NCBI RefSeq assembly: GCF_965363235.1
Contig: NC_134845.1
Coordinates: 31,188,524 to 31,252,523 of the forward strand
Length of the DNA: 64,000 bases
DNA from: Mytilus galloprovincialis
Taxonomy: Eukaryota; Mollusca; Bivalvia; Mytilida; Mytilidae
Direction: 5' to 3'
Shown in pieces: positions 11,832-24,222 of the stretch. How positions within the stretch are numbered: position 1 is the first letter of the stretch; each line of letters starts with the position of its first letter. Position numbers and translations under genes: made by a program. The notes beneath the pieces were generated by a model. The model was not told where the DNA came from, made no database searches, and was given only the letters and a program-made list of their open reading frames with translations.

Positions 11832-13915
11832 ATAAACGTTAACTTAATAATCTGGTAAGAGACAATATTTCAAAAGATACCTTTGTTTTTCGATTTTGGA
11901 TTTTCTGAATACGGAATAGTTGGCAGTATTTTATTAGTTTACTCTTTCGGGTTCATTAAAAAATGTTGGGAAAACGACAGTGTTTCATTGTCGGTCACTT
12001 ATCTTTAACGAACACAATCGATTTCCTATTTAACAGTCCTATTGCTAACGTGCAACTTAAATTTTGAATTTCGATTATATTCCAGTTTTGCAATTTCTGT
12101 TTAATTTCGTTCGTTTTAACCAATTTTTGTTTCTAGTTCATTTTGTTGGTGGTTCCTATAAGATACTCAGACTCCTACAACCAACGAATAATTGTCCTAT
12201 GGCATATCAACGGTCTGAAAGCGGCGATAAGCACAAAGATAAACAAGCAAACAAGACAAATAGTTTTAGTTTTGATAACTTGTACTGAATAATTGTACAT
12301 ATTCAGTTTAAGGGAAATGCCGTTTTTAATAATCCTTAGGCATTTGTTTTCTCTGAACTATATATTATTTTATTTTCTCAATTCACTCTGTTCAACCAAA
12401 AATGAATCTTTTATGTACTCTAGGCTCCTTATTTCTGACGACACCCTAATACCACCCACGAAAAATAATACGTATATCTCAAATATTTACATGAAATTAT
12501 ATTTGTATTAATAAAGACATGCACCATCAGGTGCGATGACCATCTTCAAATGTAGTAAACATAAAACACAATCTACAAAAGAGAAGAGCATAATTAAAAT
12601 ATGAACACTAAATATATAATGTATGAACTGTTATACTGAAGATTTTAAATCTTCCTATACATAAATGCTTATTACTCGTTAGATGGTCTCCACCCTTGTC
12701 GTGCATGCACGATTTTAAATACTAACGGAACTTCTTACTGTATTGTTATTACAATTAGCCCGCTACCTGTATTCGAAAATGCATACGTCTGTCGTACATA
12801 CATATATATTCCTTTTAGACGGTGTTAAGGATATTTTTCAGCATTACTAAATGATTTTACCAGTCCTTTAATATTTGATACTTGAGTATATACTATAGAG
12901 TAAAAGAAGTGGTTTTCCTTTCAAATTATTCCCAGTTTACGATTTACCCCTGAAAACTAGTAAATACAAAGGTACAAAGGTAAAAGATTATAATCACGTC
13001 CCATTCTCTCGACCCATATACATTGAAATATGTTTTAATTATGCTGTTCGTATTTCATTTTCAGATTCTCAAGTCTTCATACCTCCATATGCCATGGTAA
13101 ATGTTGCCAGTGCATTTTAATAGCCAAACAAAACTCAGTGTTTGTTATATGAATTGATGATATACAAATTTATGTTCTTCAGGTTCAAAACTATGTACTA
13201 GAAATATCATTGCTCCACTTACTACAGAATGTAGCTTGTAAATAATGCATCAATCTACCTCTTAGATATTCACCTAATAATCAAATATTCAATATGATAA
13301 GAAACTAAAGGTATGAAACGAGAATATGTTGATATATGTCGATGAGACAACCATTATTTAACAACCAAATGTAAAAATCACCATAACTCTATGTTGTCGA
13401 TCGTACGATGACATACAGTCGCATATCCACGCCATATGGACTGTGTTACATAGTGTCTTGTTAGAAGTCATTATAATCACATATAAGTTAAAGACTTATA
13501 TAATGATAGTAAGGTAAACTATAGGAAAAGGTTTAAAGTCGTCACAAGTCTATAAAAGCTATGACGTGCAACAACTTCGGACAGAGATCCCTTCTTCTAA
13601 CAGGTATATGCATAAAGGGATTCTAATGGATTTGAGGTCACAATCCCGGCATTTTAAATATATATAGCATTATATTAAAGTACATTAATGACGAATACAC
13701 TGTATTAATAACAAATCAGTACAGGGAACACTTATTGTACATTGGATGTCGTTATCGAGCATCGCTCCTGTGCATTTTGCACATGATGACTGCTGTGCCC
13801 ATATTTTGACTACTTTATTTATTATATCTGTTTTGTTCACGCATCATTGTAAATATAACGAAATTTGATGAGACTGTAATCAAAGTGAGAGGGTTGGTGC
13901 TATAAAACCAGATTT
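11832..13915. other. Intergenic stretch, no gene seen
   Basis: Contains short chance frames (for example 12064-12288 and 12293-12511) without domains. A decayed dispersed-repeat fragment may lie at 13340-13480 ('GATGAGACAACC...TTAACAACC'), and a piece resembling the end of a dispersed repeat at 13830-13925 ('GAGAGGGTTGGTGCTATAAAACCAG', compare 53210-53240 and 54570-54600). Confidence 0.45.
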
Positions 13916-14705
13916 AATACCGCAATCCCACTAGGCCACGATCGCACTACGATCTGTGAAAAAAATGCAAATTTTGATGATCGTAGTACGATCTCGTAGA
14001 TCGCAGTAAGGTCGTATCACGGTCATGGTGAGGTCTTCAAGATCGTGATGACCGTGGCCAACTTTAAACATGTTCAAAACAATCGTTGTGCGGTCGTGGC
14101 AAAATCAGGGCGTAGTGATAGTGCACTAAGATCGTAGTAAGATCGCAAAGGTCGTTGTACCACCGTAGTGAGAGCTTAGCGAAATATAAAAAAAGAAGAT
14201 GTGGTATGATTGCCAATGAGACAACTATCCAGAAAAGACCAAAATGACACAGACATTAACAACTATAGGTCACCGTACGGCCTTCAACAATGAGCAAGGC
14301 CCATACCGCAAAGTCAGCTATAATAGGCCCCGTTAAGACAATGTAAAACAATTTAAACGAGAAAACTAACGGCCTTATTTATGTAAAAAAAAATGAACGA
14401 AAAACAAATATGTAACACATAAACAAACGACAACCACTGAATTACAGGCTCCTGACTTGGGACAGGCACATACATAAATAATGTGGCGGGGTTAAACATG
14501 TTAGCGGGATCCCAAGCCTCCCCTAACCTGGGACAGTGGTATAACAGTACAACATAAGAATGAACTATAAAAATCAGTTGAAAAACGCATGATTCAAGGA
14601 GACTACGCTACGATCTCACAACGACTTTATCACGGCCCCACGCTCTTCTTACGACCTGACTACGTTCATACTACGACCATCATTTGCATTGTCATTTTCG
14701 CATAG
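13916..14705. mobile_element. Foldback element built of ACGATC/GATCGTAG motifs, split by Repeat A
   Basis: The left part (13916-14180) is packed with variants of GATCGTAGTACGATC and GGTCGTGGC. The right part (14590-14700) carries the complementary forms (CTACGATCTC, TACGACC, CACGGCCC). The outer stretches 'ATGCAAATTTTGATGATCGT' on the left and 'TACGACCATCATTTGCAT' on the right are inverted relative to each other. A Repeat A copy occupies the loop (14190-14585), so it probably inserted later. Confidence 0.6.
14190..14585 (+). repeat. Dispersed Repeat A, near-complete copy
   Basis: Begins 'AAGATGTGGTATGATTGCCA' and runs through 'CCGTACGGCCTTCAACAATG', 'AATTACAGGCTCCTGACTTG' and 'GGACAGTGGTATAACAGTAC' to 'AACTATAAAAATCAGTTGAA'. 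The same motif order appears at 40530-42330 (interrupted), 48660-48970 and 47430-48010 (diverged), with partial or inverse copies elsewhere. I recall it as an abundant non-coding interspersed repeat of mussel genomes. It has no poly-A tail or clear terminal repeats visible here. Confidence 0.8.
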
Positions 14706-14729
14706 AATATATAAAAAAAACTTCCTAGA

Positions 14730-14945
14730 TTTTGTTTGTCTGTATTTATGTAATTATCCATTTGCTCTAACGGCTCAACTATGCTTATCGTTTTTATAGA
14801 TTAGATCGTTGGTTTTCTCGTTTAAATGGGTTTTTTTGGGCCCTTTTTAGCTGGCCTATGAAGGTTATCTTTTATAAATTATTATTTGGATTGAGAGTTG
14901 TCTTCAACTTGTCTCATTGGCTACCCATACCACATCTTCCTACCT
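14730..14945 (-). repeat. Dispersed Repeat A, inverse partial copy
   Basis: The 5' part of Repeat A in reverse orientation: 'GGTTTTCTCGTTTAAATGGG', then 'TTGTCTTCAACTTGTCTCAT' and 'CATACCACATCTTCC' at the end. It sits directly beside the split foldback element. Confidence 0.65.
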
Positions 14946-16309
14946 GTATGTCTATTGACACACCTGTGTCATCTATCATATCGTTCATTAAAATATCGTC
15001 ATTTGGTCTATATGGACCAGCAATAAGATTGTAATTTAGGTTGGATTGGTCAGTCCGACTCCCTGCTTGATCAGGATTCGCTACTTTGCTCCCTCTGCCT
15101 TTAAATCACCCCCTACCACCACGCCCACATGTTCTGGTAGGTTTTGGTGACATGACTGTATTGTTTCCAAGAAATCTTCTACGTATTAGTCAGAAATAGA
15201 ATAATTTAACTGTATTCATATGGAACACGATGTTCACGTTATTGCTGAGAATGTAGTAAGGGACGACATCAATGAGGGATAACAAACTAAATTTACTTAG
15301 TTTTTTCACTGACCTGGGGCTTTATCCACCATTTTCTACATTTGACTGTACCAAGTCAGGAATATGACAGTTCTTGTCCATTCGTTTTTGATGTGTTTTG
15401 TTATTTGATTTTGCCATGTGATTATGGACTTTCCGATTAGATTTTCCTCTAAGTTCAGTATTTTTGGGATTTTACTTTTTTCAAGTTTAAAGAATTTTAT
15501 ACAAATATCTTTCAATATACAGCAAAACATTTAGAATTTAAAAACTTGAAACTTAGTGTAGAAAAAGAAAAAAAAGTTAGGTACTATTAAATGAATTCAA
15601 TTTATTTTAGACAGAATTGTTTTAAAATCAAGGGCAGGTAACTATATTGAATTTGGACAGTTGTGTGTTTAACGAAACGAAATAAAAGTACATGCAGCTT
15701 CTTCAGTATTTGTTTCAGGTGTCCATAAGAAACAATGCAGTGATATTTTGTTGCTGAAAGTGCGAGTATTTCCATGTAATCTAGCGCCATTTCATCTTAT
15801 GCATTTTCTCCATTCTGTCACTTTGAAAAGGAGACATTAGGTCCTAGACCACAAATATAGTCCCTAGTGTTGACAGTGGGATACTTGCCATTAATTTTTA
15901 TACCCCTTCCAAATTTATTTCTCCATGTTTTATGCCTCAAATTGCAAGTAGGGGGTGGGGGGGTGAAATTACACTGTAAAAAAGTTTGTGTCCAGAATTT
16001 TAAAGGAAAGTAGTGATTTGGTCCAGGTAAAAAAGGTTGAAAAATAGCACTTCGGAAGCTGTCAAAAGATTTCAAGACGCCCTAAAGATAAAATTGTCCA
16101 TATTTTGAGTTTGAGACGATGAAGTTTTCTATAATTTTGATATAATTTGTCCCAAAAGTAGTACAACACACTGTAAAAGTTTCTTTGAGAAAGCGCAGGT
16201 GGGATTTTTTTTAATTTTCATTTATGTTCTAAAAGAAATGCACTACGAAATAATTGTGTTCTCGGACTATTAAAGCCATGTACAATGTGTAAGATCAATG
16301 AATTTGAGC
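14946..16309. other. Repeat-bearing intergenic stretch, no gene seen
   Basis: An inverse Repeat B copy lies at about 15320-15500 ('TACCAAGTCAGGAATATGAC', then 'TTTCCGATTAGATTTTCCTC'). The rest is unassigned AT-rich sequence; minus-strand frames at 15602-16075 have no recognisable content. Confidence 0.5.
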
Positions 16310-16472
16310 TCACACTATATTATTTTGTGTGCACAATATATTTAAGCTTTGTGCACAATAAGTTTAAGTTGTGCGCAAAATATATTTAAATTGTGCACAC
16401 AATATATTATTTTACGCGCACATTATAGAATTGTGTGCGCACAATATATTTAATTTGTGCACACAATTTTTT
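16310..16472. repeat. Tandem array of TGTGCACA/TGCGCA palindrome units
   Basis: About seven units of 20-25 bp, each joining a self-complementary core (TGTGCACA, TGTGCGCA, ACGCGCAC) to an AT spacer (AATATATTTAA). It lies about 110 bp beyond the stop codon of the minus-strand C4-like gene. Confidence 0.8.
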
Positions 16473-16561
16473 TTCTTTGCATGTCACTAGCGGGGCTCCG
16501 CAGTAATGTAAATACAATATGGTATATATGAATTATTTACACCCATTTGAATTATCAAATA

Positions 16562-16567
16562 TTTATT
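16562..16567 (-). terminator. Likely polyadenylation signal of the C4-like gene
   Basis: AATAAA on the minus strand, 18 bases past the TGA stop at 16585-16587. Position and orientation fit a 3' end signal for that gene. Confidence 0.5.
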
Positions 16568-16584
16568 TCAAGATTAATGGACTT

Positions 16585-18248
16585 TCAAACTTTTGAACAT
16601 ACAACACATGTCAGTGGATAATTGTTGTGATAGGGGGGACATTGTAAGGATCCACATCTTGCTACAACAGAATAGAAAAGTTTCCCTTCATCATTTCTTA
16701 CACCGGCATTTAGATATTCAGGATGGCTGTCAACACAAACGTACGATGATGCAGCTGCATATCCATGATACCCGGATCCCAGATAGCCATGATATTCTAT
16801 AGTCCATCCTTTATAACATTTGTTTTTACCAGGAATCATCAACATTGCAGTTGAAGTCTTCTTTCTACAAACAGAACATGGAACATCTTCATCCTGTGTA
16901 CCAAAAAAGTTTCCTTCGTATTCCGCCCCATACATACGCCCACCATCATTTCCACTAGTTCTCTGAAAGTCTGGATCTGGTGGCAGACAGACATACTCTG
17001 GTGCCGAACCTGACTGGCTATAGTATCCTCCTCCAGCATAACCTTAATACCAAAGTGAAATTAAAATAAATTATGTTTTATAAAACAGTGAGAGAAATAT
17101 CGATATATGCAAATGAAACATTAGTATATAAAAGGAGAAGTGGTATGATTACTATGGAAACAAATGTTCAACAACTCTGGTCCTCATTCTAACATATGGC
17201 AAACTTACCAAAACATTGAAAGTCATTGAAAATACATGTATAGTGTCAAATAACATGTTTATCTGCAAAAATATTACACCTGTTATCCATTCGGTTGATG
17301 TGTTTGAGCTTTTGATTTTGTCATTTGATTAGGGACTTCCGTTTATAATTTTCTAAGGAATTCGGTATTTTTGTCTATAAATCTTTTTAGTAAAAACCAG
17401 GGTTCGTATTCATAGTACAAAATCATCATCGTCCTGAATATGCCTGATATATTGACGTTTTGTTATGTTCCTGGCGTAGGCAATTTTGGCATTTGGGTGT
17501 TACAAGTACCTTTGACCGTCCTTCCAATGTTCCATCCGTCCTTCTGTCTTACTGTCTGTCTGTCCGTGTTTTCCATTTTTTATTCCGCAATGCTAAGATA
17601 AAAAATTCACAGGCAGAGTTTGAATTTGCAAAGTGAGTCATTTATAGTAATGCCCTTTTTAAACTTTTAACATTGCCAAGCTTAATCGGGGGCATTCGTG
17701 TCCTTATGCACATTCTTCTTCTTCTTGTATAATTCATCTAATATTATAAACTTCAACCTATCAACATGATCAAAACACGTTTAATATATGTCATTTCATG
17801 TTTTAACTAGATAAATCATTTGTCCATTGAAGTTTTAACAATTATCAAGCCTAACTCTTCATTTTCTTACTTCTTTATCTTTTCTCAAAGTCCTTCGACA
17901 ATGAGCAAATACAATACAATATGACAGTCCCCGAAAAGAAAATTGTAATACAATTCAAACGAAAAACAAACGGCTTGATTTTATAAATAAATATTAAACA
18001 AATATGATGTACAACAACAAATGGCAACCTGAATAACAGGCTCCTGAATTTTGACATTCATTTATCGAATATGGATGGCGGGGTAAAACATGTTTGCTGT
18101 CGTCAAATCCTTCCAACAATTAGGGACAGCGATGAAACATTACAACATAAGAATAAACTATAAAAAGCGGATTTTAATAGCATATGTCGCTCACATAGTT
18201 CTCTATGTGCACCTTCAACAATGGACTTGCTCCAAAAATATAGTTCTT

Positions 18249-18337
<89 letters not shown>

Positions 18338-20685
18338 TCATTCTATGAAGCGTATTCTTACTATTACATGTACTTCAAAATTTGACGTTTTTGCAGAATT
18401 TGTCTTGTTGATCGTTTTTGTTATTTAAGGTATCCATCTTTTAGCGTTTTCCGATACTAGCTAGCCTAGGGCAAATACTCAACAAAATGGTAATAATCGT
18501 CTTTAAAGAGCAAGATTTCGTCAAACGAGTCAACTAACGATTTTGACCGTATTGACGTGTTTGACGATCTTGTCTTGCTGATATAATTATTTCAGAACAT
18601 TTCCTATAAGTGGTCGTCTGACAGTTTTAACTTAATTGAAAAATGGGTAGAGCTAAAAATAATGCCAAAATTTTCCCTTTTTGTAGCGGTTTTCACAATC
18701 AAAGACAGAATTTCTTTTTTATGTCTTTGTTCTATGTTTTTGCGTATCTGCAATCTTATGTGGCAGGCTTGGTCCTCAGTTACAATTTTCAAACTATTTA
18801 CCCTAATGATGATTGTGGACAAATCTGGTAACATTTGGCCTTGTAATTTCGATATCGTTTTCATGTCTTCTCTGACAATCATCTCGCTGTTGTTTTTTGA
18901 ATATAAATAGAAAAACAAAGGATATGGGGTATCCATCCATGAAAAAAAATCAGAACATGCACAGCAAAAAACACACAAAAAGCAAAGGAACAGCGCTTTT
19001 ATTGTTGTTCCTCAAATCAAAATCATTTCAAAATCAGTCAGACCTTCAACACTTAGTAAAAAAACTTTTATCTCTGGTTTGAACTCGAATAAGTAAAGAA
19101 TCGACGACAGGCTGAACACGAAAGAAACTCAGTCTCTTCTGTTTTGTTAGGATACGTTATTGATAACTGATTCAATGATGTGGTAAAAAAAAATAATATC
19201 AGAGTTACTTTGACGTACTAAAGAGGAAAATAAAATGAAGAACTTATAGATTTTTGTAAACGTCTAGTGGTAATATAATCCGGTAATTATTTATTTAAAA
19301 AACATCAAATTAAGAAATTATTTTGAGATTTTTTTTATCCTTGTCCTTTTGAAATCCATTTGATTTGCAGTTGGTACACGCTTTTGTGACTTAAACAGGA
19401 GCTTCATCTTTTTAATTGCTTAAAACACATATAAATTTGTTAGTTTTACCCGAATACACTTGTTCAGTATCTGTAATATTTGGACATTGTTTCCGTCCCC
19501 AGATAATGTATGTAGAACCAGTTCCTGAAATGTTGTAAATCTTTTTTTACCAACAACTTTTTTAAATCAGTCAGACACAAATATAGATTGTCATAAGTAT
19601 TGCGGCTTCTATAGAATTATGAGTATACTATAAATCATATCTTGATGTAATATGCAAACAGGCTTAAAAAAATGTTGGCATACTTCGTACGTTACTTATT
19701 GATGATAGTCACAATTATAAAGTTGATGTAAAACCATCAATAATGCGTTTGAAGTTTAACTTTTGAACAGATATCAGTTTGTAGTTCACAGTTACAATCA
19801 TGTTTATTTTTTTTCTCCAAAATCTCTATACATGTACGTATATACTAATGAGTCTTACTTTGGACATTGTAAATGGTAATCTTCTAAAGTACAAAAAATG
19901 TAGCCTATGTGTTTTCAGTGTACATGCAGTTGTTAGTAATCCATGATACAGCATTTCCCAGTATTTTGTCATGTTCTGGTAATAGTTTTAATTCATATGT
20001 TGATATTTATCAATAATACAATGTAAAAAAAATTTAATTTTTTATACTTACTTAATACTTGTATAAAATAAGAGAAGTGCTATAATTGCCAAGTAGACAA
20101 CAGGTACTATCCAACAGAGTTCACATTGCGTGGATTAAAATATCAATTATTGGTCACTGTACGTATGCTCTGACAGGAGAAATGTAACAATTTTAAGAAC
20201 TACGGCAAAGCATTAAACGAAAATTCTGCCTGTAATATATCAGAAAGGACATAAACGTTTGTCCAGGAGTTGCCTTTCTGGTATTTATTATGTACGGCAG
20301 TATTTGTAATACAAATGGATTGCAGCTATATCTAGATACCTATGTGTGTGTGTGTGATATTTTGTGTACAACAATTACCTTTGGCATATTGCAGTTGTTT
20401 GATCTCTGTGCCCTGTAGCTGTATGGTTGTACTTTGCTGTTGAATGGTTGTTCCTTGTTGTTGAATGACGGCTCCTTGTTGCTGTACAGTTAAAGCTTGC
20501 TGTTGTATAGTCTGCGATTGTTGTTGAACAGCGCTGTTTAGTGAAGCCAACTGATTTTCCAAACGATTTAAACGATCCTGGCCAACATCTGGGGTAATCA
20601 GCAGTAGACGTTTTTCATCTTTCTTCCCTGAAACATAAAATGTTATTACAAAGAATGACAGAATACATTGAAAAAGGAATTTCAT
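16585..20685 (-). CDS. Secreted 'short-chain collagen C4-like' protein with N-terminal coiled coil, three exons
   Basis: Coding exons 20685-20379, 19524-19450 and 17042-16585 have GT/AG borders and phase-compatible joins (G|GA and G|GT), giving 279 residues. Residues 1-20 look like a signal peptide. Residues 34-98 form a helical stretch with six consecutive heptads of the type (I/V)QQQ-G/S-T-T, as expected for a parallel coiled coil. Residues 103-279 are the C-terminal domain shared by proteins annotated in molluscs as short-chain collagen C4-like: 'YIIWGRKQCP' (108-117), 'YAGGGYY', 'EYVCLPPDPDF', 'MYGAEYEG', 'DVPCSVC', 'GWTIEYHGYL', 'YVCVDSHPE', 'ARCGSLQCPPY' and 'LTCVVCSKV'. Cysteines are regularly spaced, suggesting disulfides. 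No Gly-X-Y collagen repeat is present. Function is unknown to me; a multimeric extracellular protein is the natural inference. Confidence 0.88.
17043..19449 (-). other. Intron 2 of the C4-like gene, with repeats
   Basis: Contains an inverse Repeat B piece (17275-17395), a decayed plus-strand Repeat A copy (about 17885-18170, with 'AACAGGCTCCTGAAT' and 'GCGGGGTAAAACATG'), and the CT/AC microsatellite at 18254-18338. Open frames at 18604-19082 show no recognisable domain. Confidence 0.6.
18254..18338. repeat. (TC)n then (AC)n compound microsatellite
   Basis: About 35 uninterrupted TC units switch directly to about seven AC units. It lies in intron 2 of the C4-like gene. Confidence 0.97.
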
Positions 20686-21251
20686 TGTCAGAACATTGAT
20701 AATTCGTATCTAATGATAAGGTGTCCTTGTCTTACCGATGTTATCTAATTTTACATATACATGCACTTAATACATAGTGTCACGTTTGAACTTTTAATTT
20801 TGCAATTAATTGTAAGAATTTTTAGAACCGACCTCCTATATCCTGCACACAAAAACTTATGTCAACAATTACAATTAAATATCAACAACCTTGATATGAC
20901 AATAGTAAACAAAACTTTCAATACATTTAAATGATCAAATAGTGCCAAAGTCGTAACTCCAAGTTACTAACCGTGTATTGAAATGAGCCCCGCCTTCCTA
21001 CTAACCTAATATAGATATACACGGTCTCCACGAGGACGCTTTTAACCTATCATATTCCTAGAAATGTATAAGAGGTAAGATAAATAATCATACTTGTATA
21101 CTCCACTCTCCGTACAGAAAAGCAAACATCTTTCATGATATCACTACTTTTGCCATTTTATCCTATTATGTTCGTTTTTTGTGTTCACACATCGTTGTCA
21201 ATATAATGGAACCTGATACCACTGTCATACAAGTCAGAGGTTTAGCAAGCT
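20686..21251. other. Upstream of the C4-like gene; dispersed repeat piece
   Basis: This would hold the promoter of the minus-strand C4-like gene; no clear TATA element stood out. At 20965-21080 lies a dispersed block ('TACTAACCGTGTATTGAAAT' through 'AAATGTATAAGAGGTAAGAT') that recurs, tandemly duplicated, at 46825-47035. 21185-21245 resembles part of another dispersed repeat ('GAGGTTTAGCAAGC'). Confidence 0.5.
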
Positions 21252-21880
21252 TTAAGGTGGCTCGGGACTATTCGAAGTTTCTATCAGAAGTGCCGTATTT
21301 TTTGTTATTTTATTCTTTACAGAAAGTGAATCAAATTGGTCGAAAAAAATAGGGGGTCACGGACCATTTAAGCCCAGAATTTTACTTTTAAAAAGGTATG
21401 TAAAAGGGACCATTTTTCAATGAAATGATAGGAAAAATAGAGGTGTTCACATATTTTTATCGAAATATCAAAAAAACGTTCTATGACATTTTGTCCAAAT
21501 ATAAAATACATAAAGCTGAAATATAGCTTAAAAGAATAAGCAAATAAAAAATATAGGTCACGCCGGATACGGAAAAAAAAATATTCCGCCTTGAAACCCA
21601 AAATTTTGGCGGGAAAATGGTGAAATTGGGTAAAATTTCATTTTGAGCTTTTACAGATACCCATAGTGAGAAATAATATGATATCTAATAAACATATCAT
21701 ATCACATAGTAAAAGATAACTATTGCATATTGGTTACCATGGTAATCAAGTAGTTTAAACATGAGATTGTTATTTTTATAAATGATAGAATATGATAAGA
21801 GGCCATAAAAGGCACCTGAAATAACCAAATAGGTAAAAATATACTAGTAGTATATAAATTGTGTGCTGAAAGTGTACATA

Positions 21881-22035
21881 ACAGTGGCGGGATTAGAAGG
21901 GGGCCCAGGCCCCCCTTTTCTGTGAAAAATTTGGTTGATATATTATATTGGGAATCTATAAAGCATGACCGGAGCGGGCCCCCTCTTAGGCAGTCAGTGG
22001 GCCCCACTCATAAAAATTTCTGGATCCGCTACTGC
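21881..22035. mobile_element. Short hAT-like MITE relic
   Basis: Left end CAGTGGCGGGATTAGAAG and right end 'TTTCTGGATCCGCTACTG' (inverse CAGTAGCGGATCCAG) are imperfect inverted repeats of the CAGNGGCGGATCCAG type seen at 37779 and at 27170. G/C-rich blocks 'GGGGGCCCAGGCCCCCC' and 'GGGCCCCACT' lie inside. I see no clear target duplication. Confidence 0.5.
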
Positions 22036-23039
22036 ATCAAACAAAATAGACTGACATTAGTTGAAAACTTATATAAGTTCAGAAAGGTGATGTGCGATGG
22101 CTTGTGCGTCAAAGTATACATTCTAAATTACTTATAAAAAAAATCGGCTATCCTGCGTCACGCTTAGAACCCAATGAGACCCACTGAAGGGTTTATATAA
22201 GTAATTCCTTACTTTTTGGGTACCATTTTTATTTTCACTACTGTATGTTCAACCACTATTTATTATTTCATGAGAAATTGTGCAGATTTATTTTTGTCTT
22301 CTAAATTAATCATGTTTATAGGTGCCTGTCTTAGAACGAGTTGTTTGGTTTTGCTTCACATTGAAAGTAGTGCTGATACTTATATTTAAACTGCTAGCAC
22401 CAACACCATCTAATACCTGATGGGCCTTGGTGGCCAAGTGATCTAAAAAGATCTTCTACTGTGTGTATTTACTAGCCAGTCAACACTGAAGTTAACTTGT
22501 GAGTTTAAACCTTGTACATCCAAGTGCAATCGACTCAAATCTAAATTGACCAGGAATGTCAGTTTTGAATATCACAGGCTGGTGCTTTTTTCTGGGTACT
22601 CCGGCTTCCTCCTTTGAGAAAAGCTGGCCACAACGAAATAGCCTAAAGGTGGCGTTAAAATACCAACAATCAATCAATCTGATCTTTGAATGCAAGTTGT
22701 TACTTCGTTATGTATCATGTTTTCTAAATGGTGTAATATTTGTCTAGTGTTGAAGGTATTAAATTATAACTTCCATCTCTTTGATTGACCTCAATTCATA
22801 CCACACTTTGGAAATGGTTTGTTTTTTGTTGTGTGTTGAAGGTAAACATTTATAATGTCCACATCTTTTCATACCAAGTTCTCTAAATGGTGTTGTGTTG
22901 TTGTGTGTTGAAACTAAACATTTATAATATCAATATCTTTGGTTGATTGGGACAAAGGTTATTAGAACAAGTAAAGCGTTGAAGGTAAATTGAGCAAGTT
23001 TTCTGAATGGTGTATCTTTGGTTGACTCGTAAACATACC
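22036..23039. other. No gene seen; diverged short repeats
   Basis: At 22740-23030 several stretches repeat the theme 'TGTTGAAGGTAAACATTTATA' and 'TTTCTAAATGGTGT' with variation, like a very old tandem array. No coding evidence. Confidence 0.4.
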
Positions 23040-23450
23040 AGTCAAGAGCCTGTAATTCAATGGTTGTCATTTTTTTTGTGTTATATATTTGTTTTTCGTT
23101 CATTTCTTATACATGAATAAGGTCGTTAGTTTTCTCGTTTGAATTTTGTTTTACATTGTCATTTCTAGGCCTTTTATAGCTAATTATGCGGTATGGGCTT
23201 TGCTCATTGTTGAAGGTCGTACAGTGACCTATAGCTGTTAATTTCTGTGTCATTTTGCAGTGGCTGATCCAGAATTTTTCATAATAGGAGCCCACTGACT
23301 TGCTTAAGGGGGCCGCTCCAGTAGTGCTTCAGTGATTCCCATATAATTAACCAAATGTTTCCTACAAAAAGGCCTACCTGGATTCGCCTTTGTTTTGGTC
23401 TCTTGTGGAGAGTTGTCTCATTGGCAATCATACCATATCTTCTTTTTTAT
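23040..23450 (-). repeat. Dispersed Repeat A, inverse copy interrupted by another repeat
   Basis: Inverse Repeat A runs from 'GAGCCTGTAATTCAATGG' to 'TGTGTCATTTTGCAG' (about 23260) and resumes at about 23393 with 'TTTTGGTCTCTTGTGGAGAG' to 'CATACCATATCTTC'. The intervening 130 bp ('GGCTGATCCAGAATTTTTCA', '...GGGGGCCGCTCCAGTAGTG') is related to the blocks at 21881 and 31556. Confidence 0.7.
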
Positions 23451-24222
23451 ACACACGTGCACGGGCCTGGTTTTCGAAAGTATCATAAGATATGTCATAA
23501 GATATATCTTAGGACATAGTTTATGATCATCTTATGACTAGCATATGATATGTCATAGGATGTAAACCAAAGCTGTCTTAAGAGAGTCATATCTATGATG
23601 CTCTTATGACTGTCATAAGTGAACATTTATTTATTTTAAATAATGATTAAAAAGTGATAAATATAAAAATGAAAATGAAAAGTATGAACATATTAATTAA
23701 AACCATTCTTAGTGTTTACGAATATTTTATTTTTTTCATTATAATGAACATGAAATTTTTTACAAAAAGAAATTGAAATATGAGTTCATAATTTTGTTTA
23801 AATTTAGTATGGGTGCATTTCTTTCTAACACAAACGATAAAACGGTTAAGCGCGCACATGTTTTGATCATTTCTTTCAAACATACGTTTGCAAAGTTTAC
23901 ATAAACTTTGACAAACTATGCAAACGCTAAAAATGCGTCTGCAGTTTGTCGTTTGTCGTTTGTAAGTACATTTACAAACGCTGGATTTGTTTCTAACTTC
24001 AACCTGATTAAACGAAGTATTTGTTTCTACGTTTGTAAAAAAAATCTGTTTACCAACAACATGTGCATGATTTATTGAAAGTTCAAACAGGGTCGTTAAA
24101 GACTTATAGAGAATTTTACGTTTCGAACGAAACTTACGTACGTAAACGCAAGTGAATTAGGCTTACAATTATACGGACTTCTAAGACATAAATTATTTTG
24201 TGGTTGTCTCCCTTCGCCGGTT

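Noticed and set aside
18090..18428. 112-residue frame with a Ser-Leu run
   Set aside because: The Ser-Leu tract is the translated (TC)n microsatellite.
21859..22137. 92-residue frame with PRPP and GPP motifs
   Set aside because: It is the translated interior of a G/C-rich MITE relic; the same DNA pattern occurs at other non-coding sites.
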